This document shows positions 27,987 to 38,300 of a DNA stretch of 64,000 nucleotides, in pieces. The stretch's first letter is position 1, and each line of letters starts with the position of its first letter. Made by a program: the position numbers and the translations under genes. Source of the stretch: Devosia sp. Leaf420 (GTDB taxonomy: Bacteria; Pseudomonadota; Alphaproteobacteria; Rhizobiales; Devosiaceae); assembly GCF_001425445.1 (NCBI RefSeq), contig NZ_LMQU01000015.1, positions 62,001-126,000 of the forward strand. Reading direction: 5' to 3'. The notes under the pieces were generated by a model. That model was given only the letters and a program-made list of their open reading frames with translations. It was not told the DNA's origin and searched no databases.

Positions 27987-28217
27987 CTAAATCGTCGGCC
28001 GAAATGTCATTTGAGCCGTGAACAAGGTTTGCCGTTCGGCATCTGTAACGGTGACGGTCAGGACCAATTCGCCATCCCTTGGAATTTCCTCGGCAGCGAT
28101 CTCGGCTAGTGCCTTCACTGCTTCCTTATGCGCCATATCTTCGTTTTCCAGCTCCTGGCCGATCGTGTCGACACTGACATCATCGTTGGACGCGAAATCG
28201 AAGTAAAACCGTGGCAT
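27987..28217 (-). CDS. DUF6894 family small protein
   Basis: Small protein of 76 residues beginning MPRFYFDFASNDDVSVDTIGQEL, a pattern common in short acidic proteins of Hyphomicrobiales annotated as DUF6894. No membrane segment or known motif; the C-terminus is a beta-rich stretch (ELVLTVTVTDAERQTLFTAQMTF). Function unknown. A GAGGAG ribosome-binding site precedes the ATG at 28217, which decides this start over a much longer open frame. It lies alone between btuC and a Crp/Fnr regulator gene. Confidence 0.8.
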   Translation of the reverse strand: MPRFYFDFASNDDVSVDTIGQELENEDMAHKEAVKALAEIAAEEIPRDGELVLTVTVTDAERQTLFTAQMTFRPTI

Positions 28218-28281
28218 CGAGCGAACTCCTCGGCAGTGAGAAGCGCACTCTAGTGGCTTGGGTTCCTTCAAAAATCCTTGG

Positions 28282-29034
28282 CTAGAGTTTTGCTGGATTA
28301 TCCCGGCCGACTCGGCCGTCGAGATAGTGCAGATAGGAGGGGTCAAACTGCCCAAGTTTGCGCAGCTCTTGCCAACGCAGAATAGAGACGATCTGCTGAT
28401 CGAAATCCATCACGCCCCGTCCACGCAGGTCCTGAAGGGTCCTATTGGCGTGCACCATCGAGATTCCCAATATATCGCCGAGGTCGGCCTGCGTCAGGGG
28501 CAGGGCAAAGGTGTTATTCTCGGTCAGCCCAGCCATGGCGGCACGAGTAAACAGCTCGCAGAAGAAGTGCGCCATGCGCGAAACCGCCTCGGCTTGGCCA
28601 AGCATGAGCATCCAAGCGCGAAACGCCGCTGAATCGATCAACGTGTCGCGCCAAAGTAGGGCATTCAGCGTTGGGGATCGGTCAAGTGCCTCATAGACCG
28701 CGTCATGCGGGATGCGCGCTATACGGCAATCGCTGATCGCGCTCAGACTGTGATCCATCATGTTTAGATGGAGACTGTGAAGGTCAGGAATGTCGCCCGC
28801 GGTGTGTAGCGAAAAGATTTGGCGATTGCCGTTCGGGAGCGTTTTAGATCGGCAGAGGTAGCCACTCACCACAAGACAGCAGCTCGAAGACACCTCGCCA
28901 TCAGCGACGATTTCGCTCCCCTTGGCGAGATCGCTCTCGCGTAATGGTAGGCGGCGCAGCTCCTCGCGGTCGGCATCGGTGAGTGTGCCGATCGTCTCAA
29001 GACGGTGGAGCAAGGGGTCAATAGCGCTGTTCAT
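28282..29034 (-). CDS. Crp/Fnr-family transcriptional regulator
   Basis: Cyclic-nucleotide-binding-fold regulator of 250 residues. The N-terminal beta-roll sensor domain occupies about residues 20-140 (DGEVSSSCCLVVSGYLCRSKTLPNGNRQIFSLHTAGDIPDLHSLHL). A long dimer helix follows, then a C-terminal winged helix (LTQADLGDILGISMVHANRTLQDLRGRGV, about 180-210). It lacks the Fnr cysteine cluster, so oxygen sensing through FeS is unlikely, and the beta-roll does not show the canonical cAMP-binding RE motif. Effector and targets unknown. Confidence 0.9.
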   Translation of the reverse strand: MNSAIDPLLHRLETIGTLTDADREELRRLPLRESDLAKGSEIVADGEVSSSCCLVVSGYLCRSKTLPNGNRQIFSLHTAGDIPDLHSLHLNMMDHSLSAISDCRIARIPHDAVYEALDRSPTLNALLWRDTLIDSAAFRAWMLMLGQAEAVSRMAHFFCELFTRAAMAGLTENNTFALPLTQADLGDILGISMVHANRTLQDLRGRGVMDFDQQIVSILRWQELRKLGQFDPSYLHYLDGRVGRDNPAKL

Positions 29035-29138
29035 AGCTTTCTGGTTTTCCCGTCACCATGGACCTAAACGCGCAAACGGCGAGTCGGCCTCAAGTGCAAT
29101 GAGCGCATCATCTTGATTGTTTCCTACGAGGGCAAGTC

Positions 29139-29873
29139 TCAAGCGTCTTCAGGCAAGCCTTGCTGAATGGTTCCGCGCCGCTGCAAGATGGTGGCGCACA
29201 TGACGCAAAACAGCGCCCACGCCGCACCAAGACACCAGCCGGCAAGCACGTCGCTGGGATAGTGCACACCCATGTAGAGCCGGCTGATGCCCACAATAAC
29301 GGTCAGGACGATCGCGGCGCTGATGCTGAAAATGCGCAGGGGTCGCGTTGGTGCAAGCCGCGCGAGCAGAGCGCCGATCGTCAAGAACGTCACTGCAGAA
29401 AGCATGGCATGTCCACTGGGGAAACTGGCGGTGAACTGGGTCGACATCGCGACAAGGTCCGGCCGCGGGCGGTTATACGACATCTTAAGAAAAGTACTCA
29501 GAAGCGTTCCACCGAGCACGGAGACGACGATCATCAGTGCTTCTGCACGCATGCGCGCGAGGAGGAGGTAACTGCAAACACCAAGCACCATAAGCCCGAG
29601 GATGGCAAAGCTTCCGAGCGCGGTGAGGTCCCGCACCATCTCATGGACCCATGCCGGTCCTATGATTTGATCAACATTGGTCGGGTCGCGGAAGACCATC
29701 AGGATAGCATGATCGAAGGCTTCCATTTCGCCTTCGATCATCTCGTCGGCAATTTTGAGGAATGCCAGAATCAGTCCCGAAACCAGGGCTATCCCGGTCA
29801 GGAGTTTGGCTTCCTTGGTCACGAAGCTATGGACGCGGCGGTAGTGCTTTGAACGGCTGAGTGTGTCGAACAT
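29139..29873 (-). CDS. PAP2-family membrane phosphatase
   Basis: Integral membrane lipid phosphatase, 244 residues with about six membrane helices. The three PAP2 signature motifs are present: KMSYNRPRPD, PSGHAM and SRLYMGVHYPSDV. Such enzymes dephosphorylate phosphatidic acid, undecaprenyl pyrophosphate or related lipids on the periplasmic side. The start is MFDTLSRSK at 29873 with AAGGAAA upstream. It is divergent from a lipid kinase gene (start 29952), suggesting opposing roles in the same lipid phosphate pool; this is inference. Confidence 0.9.
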   Translation of the reverse strand: MFDTLSRSKHYRRVHSFVTKEAKLLTGIALVSGLILAFLKIADEMIEGEMEAFDHAILMVFRDPTNVDQIIGPAWVHEMVRDLTALGSFAILGLMVLGVCSYLLLARMRAEALMIVVSVLGGTLLSTFLKMSYNRPRPDLVAMSTQFTASFPSGHAMLSAVTFLTIGALLARLAPTRPLRIFSISAAIVLTVIVGISRLYMGVHYPSDVLAGWCLGAAWALFCVMCATILQRRGTIQQGLPEDA

Positions 29874-29951
29874 GGATTTCCTTCGGCGCCATTGGCAACG
29901 CATGGGCTGCCCGCACGTTCCCATGCCAATGTCTTACCGGGGCCAGGCACC

Positions 29952-30884
29952 GTGACCAAGAAAACTTATTATGTTCTTTTTAATGCCAATGCCGGAACTG
30001 CCATCGCAACGGGAGTTTCTGCCGAGTCCATCAAGGATCTCTTCGCCTCGCACGAATTGCATGCAACCGTCGATGCACGAACCGACGTGACATTCACGTC
30101 TCGGCTTGCCGATGCCATGGCAAGTGATGCGTCCGTCATTGTCGCCGCCGGTGGCGATGGTACGATTACGGCCGTCGCGTCCGCCCTTGTTGGGTCTGAA
30201 AAATCTCTGGCTATCCTTCCGCTTGGCACAGTCAATGCGCTCGCCAAGGATCTTCATGTTCCGCTGAACTTGCCTGCGGCGATTGCGGCGTTGGCCACTG
30301 GCGTCGAGCACCGCATCGATGTCGGCGAGGTCAATGGTCAGATCTTTCTCCACAAGGTTGTCATTGGGCTTATTCCCGGACTTGCTGCCGGGCGCGAGCA
30401 TATCCGCGGCAAGCAGACATTCTCAGCCAAGATCGGCTTCGTGCGCTATTTCTTCCGTCGCCTCTCGCGTGCCAAGCGCCTTGCCATAGCCATCGAGCCG
30501 CTCGAAGGCGAGCGGCGGCTTGAGCGTGTGCAGGCGATCGCGGTGGCCAGTAATTCCTACGACGAGGGGCTTGGGCAATTCTTCTCGCGTGGCAGTCTCG
30601 ATCGCGGCGTGCTGACGCTTTATGTCCTTCGGCACCTCAATGCCGGCGATTTTTTCCGCCTTTCGACCAATATGCTGCTGGGTCGCTGGCGTAGCGATGA
30701 GGCGCTGTCGATGGAAAGCATCAATGGCGTCGTCATCACGACCAAAAAAGGGCTCGTCAAAGTCATGCTGGACGGCGAAGTCCAGGCGCTGCAGAGCCCG
30801 CTCAATTTCTCGATCCGACCGCGGGCGCTTTCAGTCATCGTCCCGACCGAAGTCGCCACCCAGCCTAATGTGGAAGCCGCATGA
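29952..30884 (+). CDS. Diacylglycerol kinase (DAGK catalytic domain) family lipid kinase
   Basis: Soluble lipid kinase of the DagK/YegS family, 310 residues. The N-terminal nucleotide-binding domain has [10 protein letters not shown] and the ATP motif GGDGT at residues 67-71, followed by [13 protein letters not shown]. The C-terminal beta-sandwich runs from about residue 120. The start is GTG at 29952, giving [15 protein letters not shown] as in homologues. ATGA overlap with the following phosphoesterase gene shows cotranscription. Substrate could be diacylglycerol or another lipid. Confidence 0.9.
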   Translation: MTKKTYYVLFNANAGTAIATGVSAESIKDLFASHELHATVDARTDVTFTSRLADAMASDASVIVAAGGDGTITAVASALVGSEKSLAILPLGTVNALAKDLHVPLNLPAAIAALATGVEHRIDVGEVNGQIFLHKVVIGLIPGLAAGREHIRGKQTFSAKIGFVRYFFRRLSRAKRLAIAIEPLEGERRLERVQAIAVASNSYDEGLGQFFSRGSLDRGVLTLYVLRHLNAGDFFRLSTNMLLGRWRSDEALSMESINGVVITTKKGLVKVMLDGEVQALQSPLNFSIRPRALSVIVPTEVATQPNVEAA

Positions 30885-31708
30885 AGATACTGCATATCTC
30901 CGACCTGCATTTCGGCCATCACGATCCCAAGCTTGCAGAGGGATTTGCCGATGATATAAACGCCCAGAAGCCCGACCTGATCGTGGCGAGCGGCGATTTC
31001 ACGCAGATCGGCACCAAGGAAGAGTTCGAGCAAGCGCGTGAGTTTCTTGACAAGCTGACCGCCCCTGTCTTTGCCGTTCCCGGCAATCACGACGTGCCGG
31101 CCGTCAACATCCTGCGTCGTTTCTTCAATCCCTATGGGTTCTACAAAAAGTACATCTCGCCAGATCTCGAGCCGTTTCTCGAAATGGACGGCGTTGCCAT
31201 TGTCGGCATGCGCACGTCACGTCGGGCACGGCTCGAATGGAACTGGGGGCATGGATCCATCTCGCGCGGCCAGCTCGAGGATCTAGATGAACGTTTTGCC
31301 AAGGCTTCGCCCAATGCGGTGCGCGTCATTGTCGCCCATCATCCTTTGCTCTTTCCCACTGAGCCGATGATCCAGAAGACCAAGCGGGTTAAGCGGGCGG
31401 ACGATGCGCTCGAAACGTTTGCGAGCCTCGGCGTACGCCTTGTTCTGTCGGGTCACTTTCATCTGTCTTACGTGCGCAAACACGAACAGACCGACAAGAA
31501 GCGCGAGGGACAGCCGATGGGCCTCAGCAAGTCTGTCGTTGCGCCGATCCTGATTGCCCAGGCGTCCTCGGCGATCTCCACGCGCCTCCGTGGTGAGCCC
31601 AATGCCTATAACCTCATCGACATCAGCAATGAGCTGATCACCGTGACGGTGCGCGAGTGGCGTGATGGGGAATGGCATACCCGCGACCGCGCCACCGAAC
31701 CTGTCTGA
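30881..31708 (+). CDS. Calcineurin-like metallophosphoesterase
   Basis: Dinuclear-metal phosphoesterase of 275 residues. All family motifs are present: D8-x-H10 in [29 protein letters not shown] and SGHFHLSY. Homologues include cAMP phosphodiesterases (CpdA/Icc) and UDP-diacylglucosamine hydrolases; coupling to a lipid kinase favours a lipid or phosphodiester substrate. Soluble, no signal. It overlaps the kinase gene by ATGA and ends 4 bases before the convergent treY stop. Confidence 0.88.
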   Translation: MKILHISDLHFGHHDPKLAEGFADDINAQKPDLIVASGDFTQIGTKEEFEQAREFLDKLTAPVFAVPGNHDVPAVNILRRFFNPYGFYKKYISPDLEPFLEMDGVAIVGMRTSRRARLEWNWGHGSISRGQLEDLDERFAKASPNAVRVIVAHHPLLFPTEPMIQKTKRVKRADDALETFASLGVRLVLSGHFHLSYVRKHEQTDKKREGQPMGLSKSVVAPILIAQASSAISTRLRGEPNAYNLIDISNELITVTVREWRDGEWHTRDRATEPV

Positions 31709-31712
31709 CCCC

Positions 31713-34352
31713 TCAGGCCAGCCGCAACACTGCGGCTGGCATCTCGCCCAGGATTTCGTCGAGCGAACCACTGTCGACCTCGCGGCTAGTGAATACATTC
31801 GTCCAGTCTGCCGCCGCCAGCTCGCTTGGCAATTGCACCTTTAGATCCGGTGTATCTTCCGGCAGCCCCAGCCACGCCAGAACCAGAATGGTCGCATCGC
31901 CATCGCGCCGCAGGAAGCCGACCGCGCGCGAATTTTCCTCGTCGAAAGCGATCGGCTCGTAACGGCCCTTGGCAAAGAGGTTTGGGATCTCCTTGCGAAG
32001 AGCCAAGAGCCGGCTGATCACGCCAAGCTTGGTCTTGCCGCTGGTCCAATCGGCCATGGTCTCGCTGAGATCATTGGGCAGCGCGTTCAGCAGTGCCGTG
32101 CGCTCGGCAAAATCGACTGGGCGACGGTTGTCAGGGTCGACCATGCTCTGCTCATAGAGCTCGGCGCCTTGATAGATGTCGGGCATGCCCGGCACGGTCA
32201 GCTTTAGCGTCGCGGCGATGATGCTGTTCCGCGCGCCAAGCGGCCCAATCTCGTCCGCAAAGGCGCGGAAATCGGCCAGGAACTCGCCATCTGGATCAAG
32301 TGTCTGATCGACCACCGCCATCAGTGCGCCTTCGTAGTCCTCCGAGTTTGCCGTCCAAGTCGTATGCCGCCGCGCTTCGCGAACAGCCTTGGTCATGGCG
32401 TCTCTTGTGCGCTCGCGGAATGTTTCCAGTTTGTCTGGGTCGATCGCGCCGGAGCGCGCAAATTCCGCCGGCCAGGCGCCAAGCAATTGCTGGAAGAAAT
32501 AATAAAGGTCGTTGGCGTCGATATCCTCGCCGAAATGGGCGCGCCATTCGGTGACCTTTGCTATCCATTCATCCGGTAGCAGCGACAGCGCGGCGATCCG
32601 GGCGCGGACATCTTCACCGCGCTTGGTGTCGTGGCTCGAACTCGTCAGCATGCCGCCGGGGAAATTTGCGGCGCGATCGCGGTTGAATGCGTGGAACTGA
32701 TCGGGACTGGCCGAGAACTGGTCCGGCCGCTCGCCAACATCCGACAAGGCAATGAGGCGATTGTAGCGATAGAGCGCCGTATCCTCGAGACCCTTGGCCA
32801 TGGCCGGGCCGGTAAATTGCTGCAGGCGCATCGCGGTTTCGAGCACGTCGTCTCCCTCGATATTGAGGAGCGCGACATCCCTGAGGAAATCAAACAGGGC
32901 CCCATCCAGCGTCGGGGCCATCGTCTGCGCTTCGGCCAGCGCCTCTTCGATATAATTTCGGTCGCTCGCCGTCGTGTCGCCGTCGACATAGGTCCGATAG
33001 ACCGAAAGGCAGGACAGGAAATGCCGCAGAGCGTTACGGATGCCGTTGCGCGTCAGGTCTGCCGATGTCCAGTGGCTTCCAGCAATCGCAGTAAGCCGGG
33101 TCGTCAGGGCGTCAAGCTCGGCCGACATTTCATAGTCGATGATTTCGAGCTTGGCTTCCCGCTCCAGCGCGTCGAGCGTGCCCGTTTCGCCGGTAAAATC
33201 GCGATAAAATTCGGTCAGCGTTTTTTCTGCCGCTGGGTCGACGAGCAATTGAGCCGTCACATTGGCAAATTCATAGCCCGTTGTGCCGTCGATATCCCAA
33301 TCCGCCCGCAGGGCCTCGCCGGGCGCGAGGATTTTTTCGACGACGAGATAGATCGGTCGTGGGCAAGCTTGCCGCAGCCGCAACGTATATTGCTTGGGGT
33401 CGTAGAGGCCATCGATATGGTCGATGCGCAAGCCCTCGACCAAGCCCTCTTCGACAAGCTGGAATATCAGCTTGTGGGCATGGTCGAAGACCTCCTGCCG
33501 CTCGATACGGATCGCCGCGAGATCGGAGACGATGAAGAAGCGACGATAATTGATTTCGTCCGCACCGACGGAGTAGCGCGCCGCGCGCCAGTTCTGCTTG
33601 GCGATCAGCTCCGCGAGATCCTGCCGCCCCGCTTCGCTGTTGAAGTGCTGAACTGCCATCTCGATGCCCGGGGCGCGAGCCTCTGCCAACCGCGTCTTGA
33701 GCTGTGCTGCGACATCCTGATCGACGCCCCAGCCGGAGAGCAGGGCCTCGTCTATGTCGCCTGCATGTTTGAGGATTTCCCCGTAGTGCCGTGGGTCGAT
33801 CGGCAATTTGTGCGTGTCTTCAGCCCAGATCGCAAAGCTACCTGTGGCATCATCAAACTTGAGGGACATGCGTCCCGTTTCAATTGCCTCGCCCAGCGCA
33901 GAGCCGAGGAATGGCATGAGAACCTTATCCTGCAGCGATGGTTCAGACGGCGCCCAGTTTATGTCGAACCAATAGGCATAGCGGCTATCGCGCCCCCATT
34001 CGAGCACGTTGAGCCAATAGGGGTTTTCCGCCCCGCCAATGCCCATGTGGTTGGGCACGATATCGAGGATGATGCCAATTCCCTCGCGCCGAAACGCCGC
34101 CGCCATTTGCCTGAGGCCGTCGAGCGTGCCGAGTTCTGGGTTGACGAGCGTATGGTCGACCGTGTCATAGCCATGCATGCTGCCGGGCCGCGCTTTGAGA
34201 ATTGGCGAGAGATAGGCGTGGCTGATGCCTAGCCGGCCAAGGTACGGCGCCAGTTTCTCGGCGTCTGAAAATCCAAAATCCTTGTTAAGCTGCAGACGAT
34301 AGCTGGCGCGGGGGACGGGACGCTCGTCCCGGTCAGAGGCGTAAACAGGCAT
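31713..34352 (-). CDS. treY: Malto-oligosyltrehalose synthase
   Basis: GH13-family enzyme, 879 residues, that turns the reducing end of maltodextrins into a trehalose unit; TreZ then releases trehalose. The N-terminus PRASYRLQLNKDFGFSDAEKLAPYLGRLGISHAYLSPI is diagnostic of TreY. Catalytic motifs are visible: the nucleophile in GLRIDHIDGLYDP, the acid/base in VVEKILAPGE and the third Asp in SSHDTKRGEDVRARI. The start is MPVYASDRDERPVPRASYRL at 34352; the open frame continues 56 codons upstream without family similarity. No treZ or glgX neighbour is in the window. Confidence 0.95.
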   Translation of the reverse strand: MPVYASDRDERPVPRASYRLQLNKDFGFSDAEKLAPYLGRLGISHAYLSPILKARPGSMHGYDTVDHTLVNPELGTLDGLRQMAAAFRREGIGIILDIVPNHMGIGGAENPYWLNVLEWGRDSRYAYWFDINWAPSEPSLQDKVLMPFLGSALGEAIETGRMSLKFDDATGSFAIWAEDTHKLPIDPRHYGEILKHAGDIDEALLSGWGVDQDVAAQLKTRLAEARAPGIEMAVQHFNSEAGRQDLAELIAKQNWRAARYSVGADEINYRRFFIVSDLAAIRIERQEVFDHAHKLIFQLVEEGLVEGLRIDHIDGLYDPKQYTLRLRQACPRPIYLVVEKILAPGEALRADWDIDGTTGYEFANVTAQLLVDPAAEKTLTEFYRDFTGETGTLDALEREAKLEIIDYEMSAELDALTTRLTAIAGSHWTSADLTRNGIRNALRHFLSCLSVYRTYVDGDTTASDRNYIEEALAEAQTMAPTLDGALFDFLRDVALLNIEGDDVLETAMRLQQFTGPAMAKGLEDTALYRYNRLIALSDVGERPDQFSASPDQFHAFNRDRAANFPGGMLTSSSHDTKRGEDVRARIAALSLLPDEWIAKVTEWRAHFGEDIDANDLYYFFQQLLGAWPAEFARSGAIDPDKLETFRERTRDAMTKAVREARRHTTWTANSEDYEGALMAVVDQTLDPDGEFLADFRAFADEIGPLGARNSIIAATLKLTVPGMPDIYQGAELYEQSMVDPDNRRPVDFAERTALLNALPNDLSETMADWTSGKTKLGVISRLLALRKEIPNLFAKGRYEPIAFDEENSRAVGFLRRDGDATILVLAWLGLPEDTPDLKVQLPSELAAADWTNVFTSREVDSGSLDEILGEMPAAVLRLA

Positions 34353-34765
34353 TGCAAAACCTTGGCTAACGCATGTGCCTACGGAAGCGAGAAGTCTCGT
34401 CCGCAAGAGCGTCATGCGCATAAACGACAGGCTGCGACAGGCAGCATACGACAATGGCAATCGAAGGAGCCGGGTTCCGGTCATGTGCATGGGAGGGGCA
34501 GCGCGTCTCGGAAAGCCCATCGGCGCCGCACTAATAATCCTGATAACTGAGCGGACGGACCGGTTATCGCCTTAATTTGTTTGGACAAAATCTATCCGCC
34601 CGAAGTTCATTGCCTCGGGTGGTCCGCAATTCCTGCCCCAATCCGTCGTTTCTCGCGACACGTGTCGGGCAAAGGGATAAGAACCTCTGGCCCTTGATGT
34701 GCATTCTCTGGCAGAACCGTCTTACTCGATCTGGCCCGGTCCATGATCCAACATTGGAGACTCTC
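34353..34765. other. Intergenic region between treY and the LOV protein gene
   Basis: This 413-base gap separates divergent genes and must hold both promoters. I see no repeat, RNA gene or strong operator in it. GGAGA at 34756-34760 is the ribosome-binding site for the LOV gene. The open frames crossing it lack family similarity. Confidence 0.5.
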
Positions 34766-35338
34766 GTGGCAGATCAGCAGATCACTCCGGAATTGGCCAA
34801 TTATATCAGCAGCGCCCGGGTCGCCCTGGCTCTCGCCGATGTCAACGACGACCATCGTCTGGTCATGGTCAATACGGCTTTCTGTGATCTGACGGGCTAT
34901 GGCAGCGACGAAGTCGTCGGGCAGAATTGCCGCTTCCTTCAGGTGTCGCGGTCGCGGGGTAAATCCGAAAATGTCGACGCGTTGACCGACATCCACCGTT
35001 TCCTCTCTGAACCAGACGTCCAGACGGTGCGTACACCCATCGTCAACTTCACCAAGGACGACAAGCCCTTTGTCAATTTGCTTTTCATGTCAAAACTCAA
35101 GGGACCGAGCGGAACGACGCGCTACATATTTGCCTCGCAGTTCGATGTGAGCCGGTCGCATCTCTCCATGCTCGACAGCTATGATCTGCAATTGTCGCAA
35201 GCCATTTCGGGTCTCTCACCCGTGCTGCAGGAAAGCGGCATGATCATCGAAGGTTCGCTCGCAACCATCGCCAATTCCGCCGCCATGATCGCTCAGGCCA
35301 AGATGATCCTTTCCCAGTTGGAGGCGTCCAACTCGTGA
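34766..35338 (+). CDS. Short LOV-domain blue-light sensor protein
   Basis: Protein of 190 residues with a PAS/LOV domain at about residues 10-130 and a C-terminal helical segment. The flavin-binding LOV signature is GQNCRFLQ with the photoactive Cys55. Other FMN-contacting positions are kept: N36, R56, Q59, N94, N104 and Q125. This predicts blue-light adduct formation. The C-terminal helix (SQAISGLSPVLQESGMIIEG…) could dimerise or signal. The start is GTG at 34766 with GGAGA 5 bases upstream. Its stop overlaps the kinase start (GTGA), so sensor and kinase are coupled. Confidence 0.85.
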   Translation: MADQQITPELANYISSARVALALADVNDDHRLVMVNTAFCDLTGYGSDEVVGQNCRFLQVSRSRGKSENVDALTDIHRFLSEPDVQTVRTPIVNFTKDDKPFVNLLFMSKLKGPSGTTRYIFASQFDVSRSHLSMLDSYDLQLSQAISGLSPVLQESGMIIEGSLATIANSAAMIAQAKMILSQLEASNS

Positions 35339-38300
35339 CCCTCAACCAACCGGCGGTGACGACAGACATCGAGGAAGACGCCACTGTGCCGGTTATCGGC
35401 ATCGGTGCATCAGCGGGCGGGTTGGAAGCGCTCCGCGACATGTTTGCAGCAGCAGGCACATCACCGGGCATGTGCTTTGTCGTGGTGCAGCATCTCGACC
35501 CCAACCACGAAAGCATGATGGCTCAGTTGATCGATCGGCACACCGAGCTGATCGTCAAGCAATGCGAGGGCGGTGAAAAGGTCGAGGCAGATACGGTCTA
35601 CATCATTCCGCCAGGCCACGGCCTTGCCATTATGGATGGTCACCTGACCCTGACCGATTTCGAGCAGCCGCGTGGCCTTCGGCGGCCGATCGATGACTTC
35701 TTCATTTCGCTTGCGCTCGACCAGACGACCAACGCGGCCTGCGTCATCCTCTCAGGCACGGGTGCCGACGGCACCACGGGTCTGCGCGCCATCAAGGAGC
35801 ATGGCGGCATCAGTGTTGTCCAGGAGCCCGGCACCGCGAAATATGATGGCATGCCGCTTTCGGCCGTGGGAACGGGCCTGGTCGATTTCGTTGCCGCACC
35901 CGCCGAGATCGTTGGCCGGCTCCAGTCTTTCTTCAATCGCCATAAAGTCGACAAACACGATCAGGCCGAAGTTGTCGCCGATCATGTCGATGAACTCTGC
36001 CGCGTCTTGAGGACTGCTGTCGGACACGATTTTTCCGGTTACAAGCGTTCGACCCTCGTGCGTCGCGTCGAACGGCGCATGCATGTCCTCGGCATAGCCA
36101 AAGGCCGGGATTATCTTGATCGGACGCGCACCGACCGCGCCGAATGCGAGGCATTGTTCCGCGACCTTCTGATCAATGTTACGCGCTTTTTCCGCGATGA
36201 GGCCATTTTCCGGCAGGTTGCCGAAGAGGCTATCAAGCCCCTTGTCTCAGCCGATGCCGACGAGGATGGTATCAGGGTCTGGATCCCGGGATGCTCGTCG
36301 GGCGAAGAAGCCTATTCCTATGCCATGCTCTTTGCCGAGGCTGCGGAAACCCTCAACCGGCCGTTGACGGTGCAGATCATCGCCACCGATATCGACGAGC
36401 AAATGCTTCAGATCGCGCGGGATGGCTCCTATCCCAATTCGGCCATGGCGGACATTCCGGCTCGATTGCGCGAAAAATACACGGTCCCCCACAAAGACCA
36501 CTTTACGATCGCCTCGCACATTCGCGATCTCATTCGCTTTTCCAATCATAGCGTCGTCAAGGATCCGCCATTCTCGCGCATCGATCTCGTGTCGTGCCGA
36601 AACCTGCTGATCTATTTCAACGACAAGCTGCAGCAGTCGGTCCTGCCGCTGCTGCACTATGCATTGAAGCCCGGTGGTTTTCTGGTGCTTGGTCCGTCCG
36701 AGACCGTCGGCCGCTTCGACAATCTCTTCCCAGCCGTCAACGCCCAGGCACGCATCTTCAAGCGCTCGAACGCGTCACCGAGCTATCCCATGGAGCTGCC
36801 TGGCGGACGCGGTGAGGCCGCTCCGCGTCGTGCAGATCGTGACACAAGCGAAGTGACACGGGTGGTCAAGGAAGGTGGCCTCGCCAAATCGCGGCTGATG
36901 GAGCGCTATGTTCCAGCAAGCCTTGTTGTCGATGGCGAAGGGCTAATCGTTGCTGCCTATGGCCGGTTAGGCCGCTTCTTCGATTTTCCCGTCACCCCGA
37001 TGGATACGGCGAGCGCGACGTCTTTGGCACGTCCCGGTCTTCGCAACACCATTACTCCGCTGCTGCGCCAGGCCAAAGAAGCCAAGCGCCGTGTCGTCAG
37101 CCGCGACGTCAAGGTGCAGTCCGACTTCGGCACGGTGACAGCTGAGGTCGTTTGCGATCCATTGGCTGATGGCACCTTCCTCTTCGTGTTCCAGGAATCC
37201 GCGCCCTTTGCCATGTTTACCGATGGCGACACGCTGGCTGAAAGCGATGGCGATGAACATCTCGAAGCCATCGAGAGCGAACTGCGTCTGACCCGTCATC
37301 GGCTCCGCTCCGCCGTGGAAGAGCTCGAAACGGCCAATGAGGAGCTCAAGAGCTCCAACGAAGAAATGATGTCGATGAACGAGGAGCTTCAATCGACCAA
37401 TGAAGAGCTCTCGACCGTCAACGACGAGCTCAAGACCAAGGTCGATCAGATTTCCGTCGTCAACGCCGACCTCCGAAATTTCCTGGATTCAACCGATCTC
37501 GCCGTTATCGTTCTCGATCGTGACCTGCGGGTCCGTAGTTTCACCAATGCCGCAACGACAGTCTTCCCGCTGCAAGCCGGCGACCGTGGCCGTTCGCTCT
37601 CCGAAGTCGCAAGCCGTCTGGCCTCGCCCGACTACTTGGACGATGCTCAGCGTGTCGCGGAAACGGGCGAGTCCATCCAACGTCGCGTGCTAAGCCAGGA
37701 CGGTCGTCGGACCTTCGCGCTCAAGATCCGCCCCTATCGCCTCGCATCCAATGAGATCGATGGGGCCATGCTGGTTCTCACCGAACTGACAGATCTCCTC
37801 TCCATGGAGCGCGAGCTCGAGCAGGGCCGTGAGCGCCTTGATATGGCGGTCCGCACCGCCGGAATTGGCGTCTGGGAATATAGCCCGCTAACGGGGCGAG
37901 CTATTCTAGACAATTTCGAATTGGCGAATTTCGGCATCTATGAGCGCGATGGCGCGGTCGATGACCTGATCAACTACGTTTTCCCCGCCGACCGCAGGGT
38001 GGTGAAGGAAAAGCTCCACGACGCCTCGCTCGGCCGCGGTGATTTCGAAGCGACCTTCCGTCTTCAATCGGCGACCGCTGGTCTTCGCTGGGTCCGCGCC
38101 TTTGGCCGCCTGATCGATGATAATGGTGAACGTCGCCTGATTGGTGTCACCATCGACGTCACGCCGGAGCACCAATTGGCCGAAACGCGCGACGTGATGC
38201 TGCGCGAAATGAACCACCGCGTAAAAAACCTCTTCGCGCTCATCGCGGGGATGATCCGCATCGCGTCGCGCCGGTACGAGAAGGTTGGCGACATGGCCGA

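Noticed and set aside
32631-34232. 533-codon plus-strand open frame opposite treY
   Set aside because: Antisense of a well-supported GH13 enzyme gene; no domain seen.
34353-34520. 56-codon upstream extension of treY
   Set aside because: No TreY similarity before MPVYASDRDERPVPRASYRL; treated as leader DNA.
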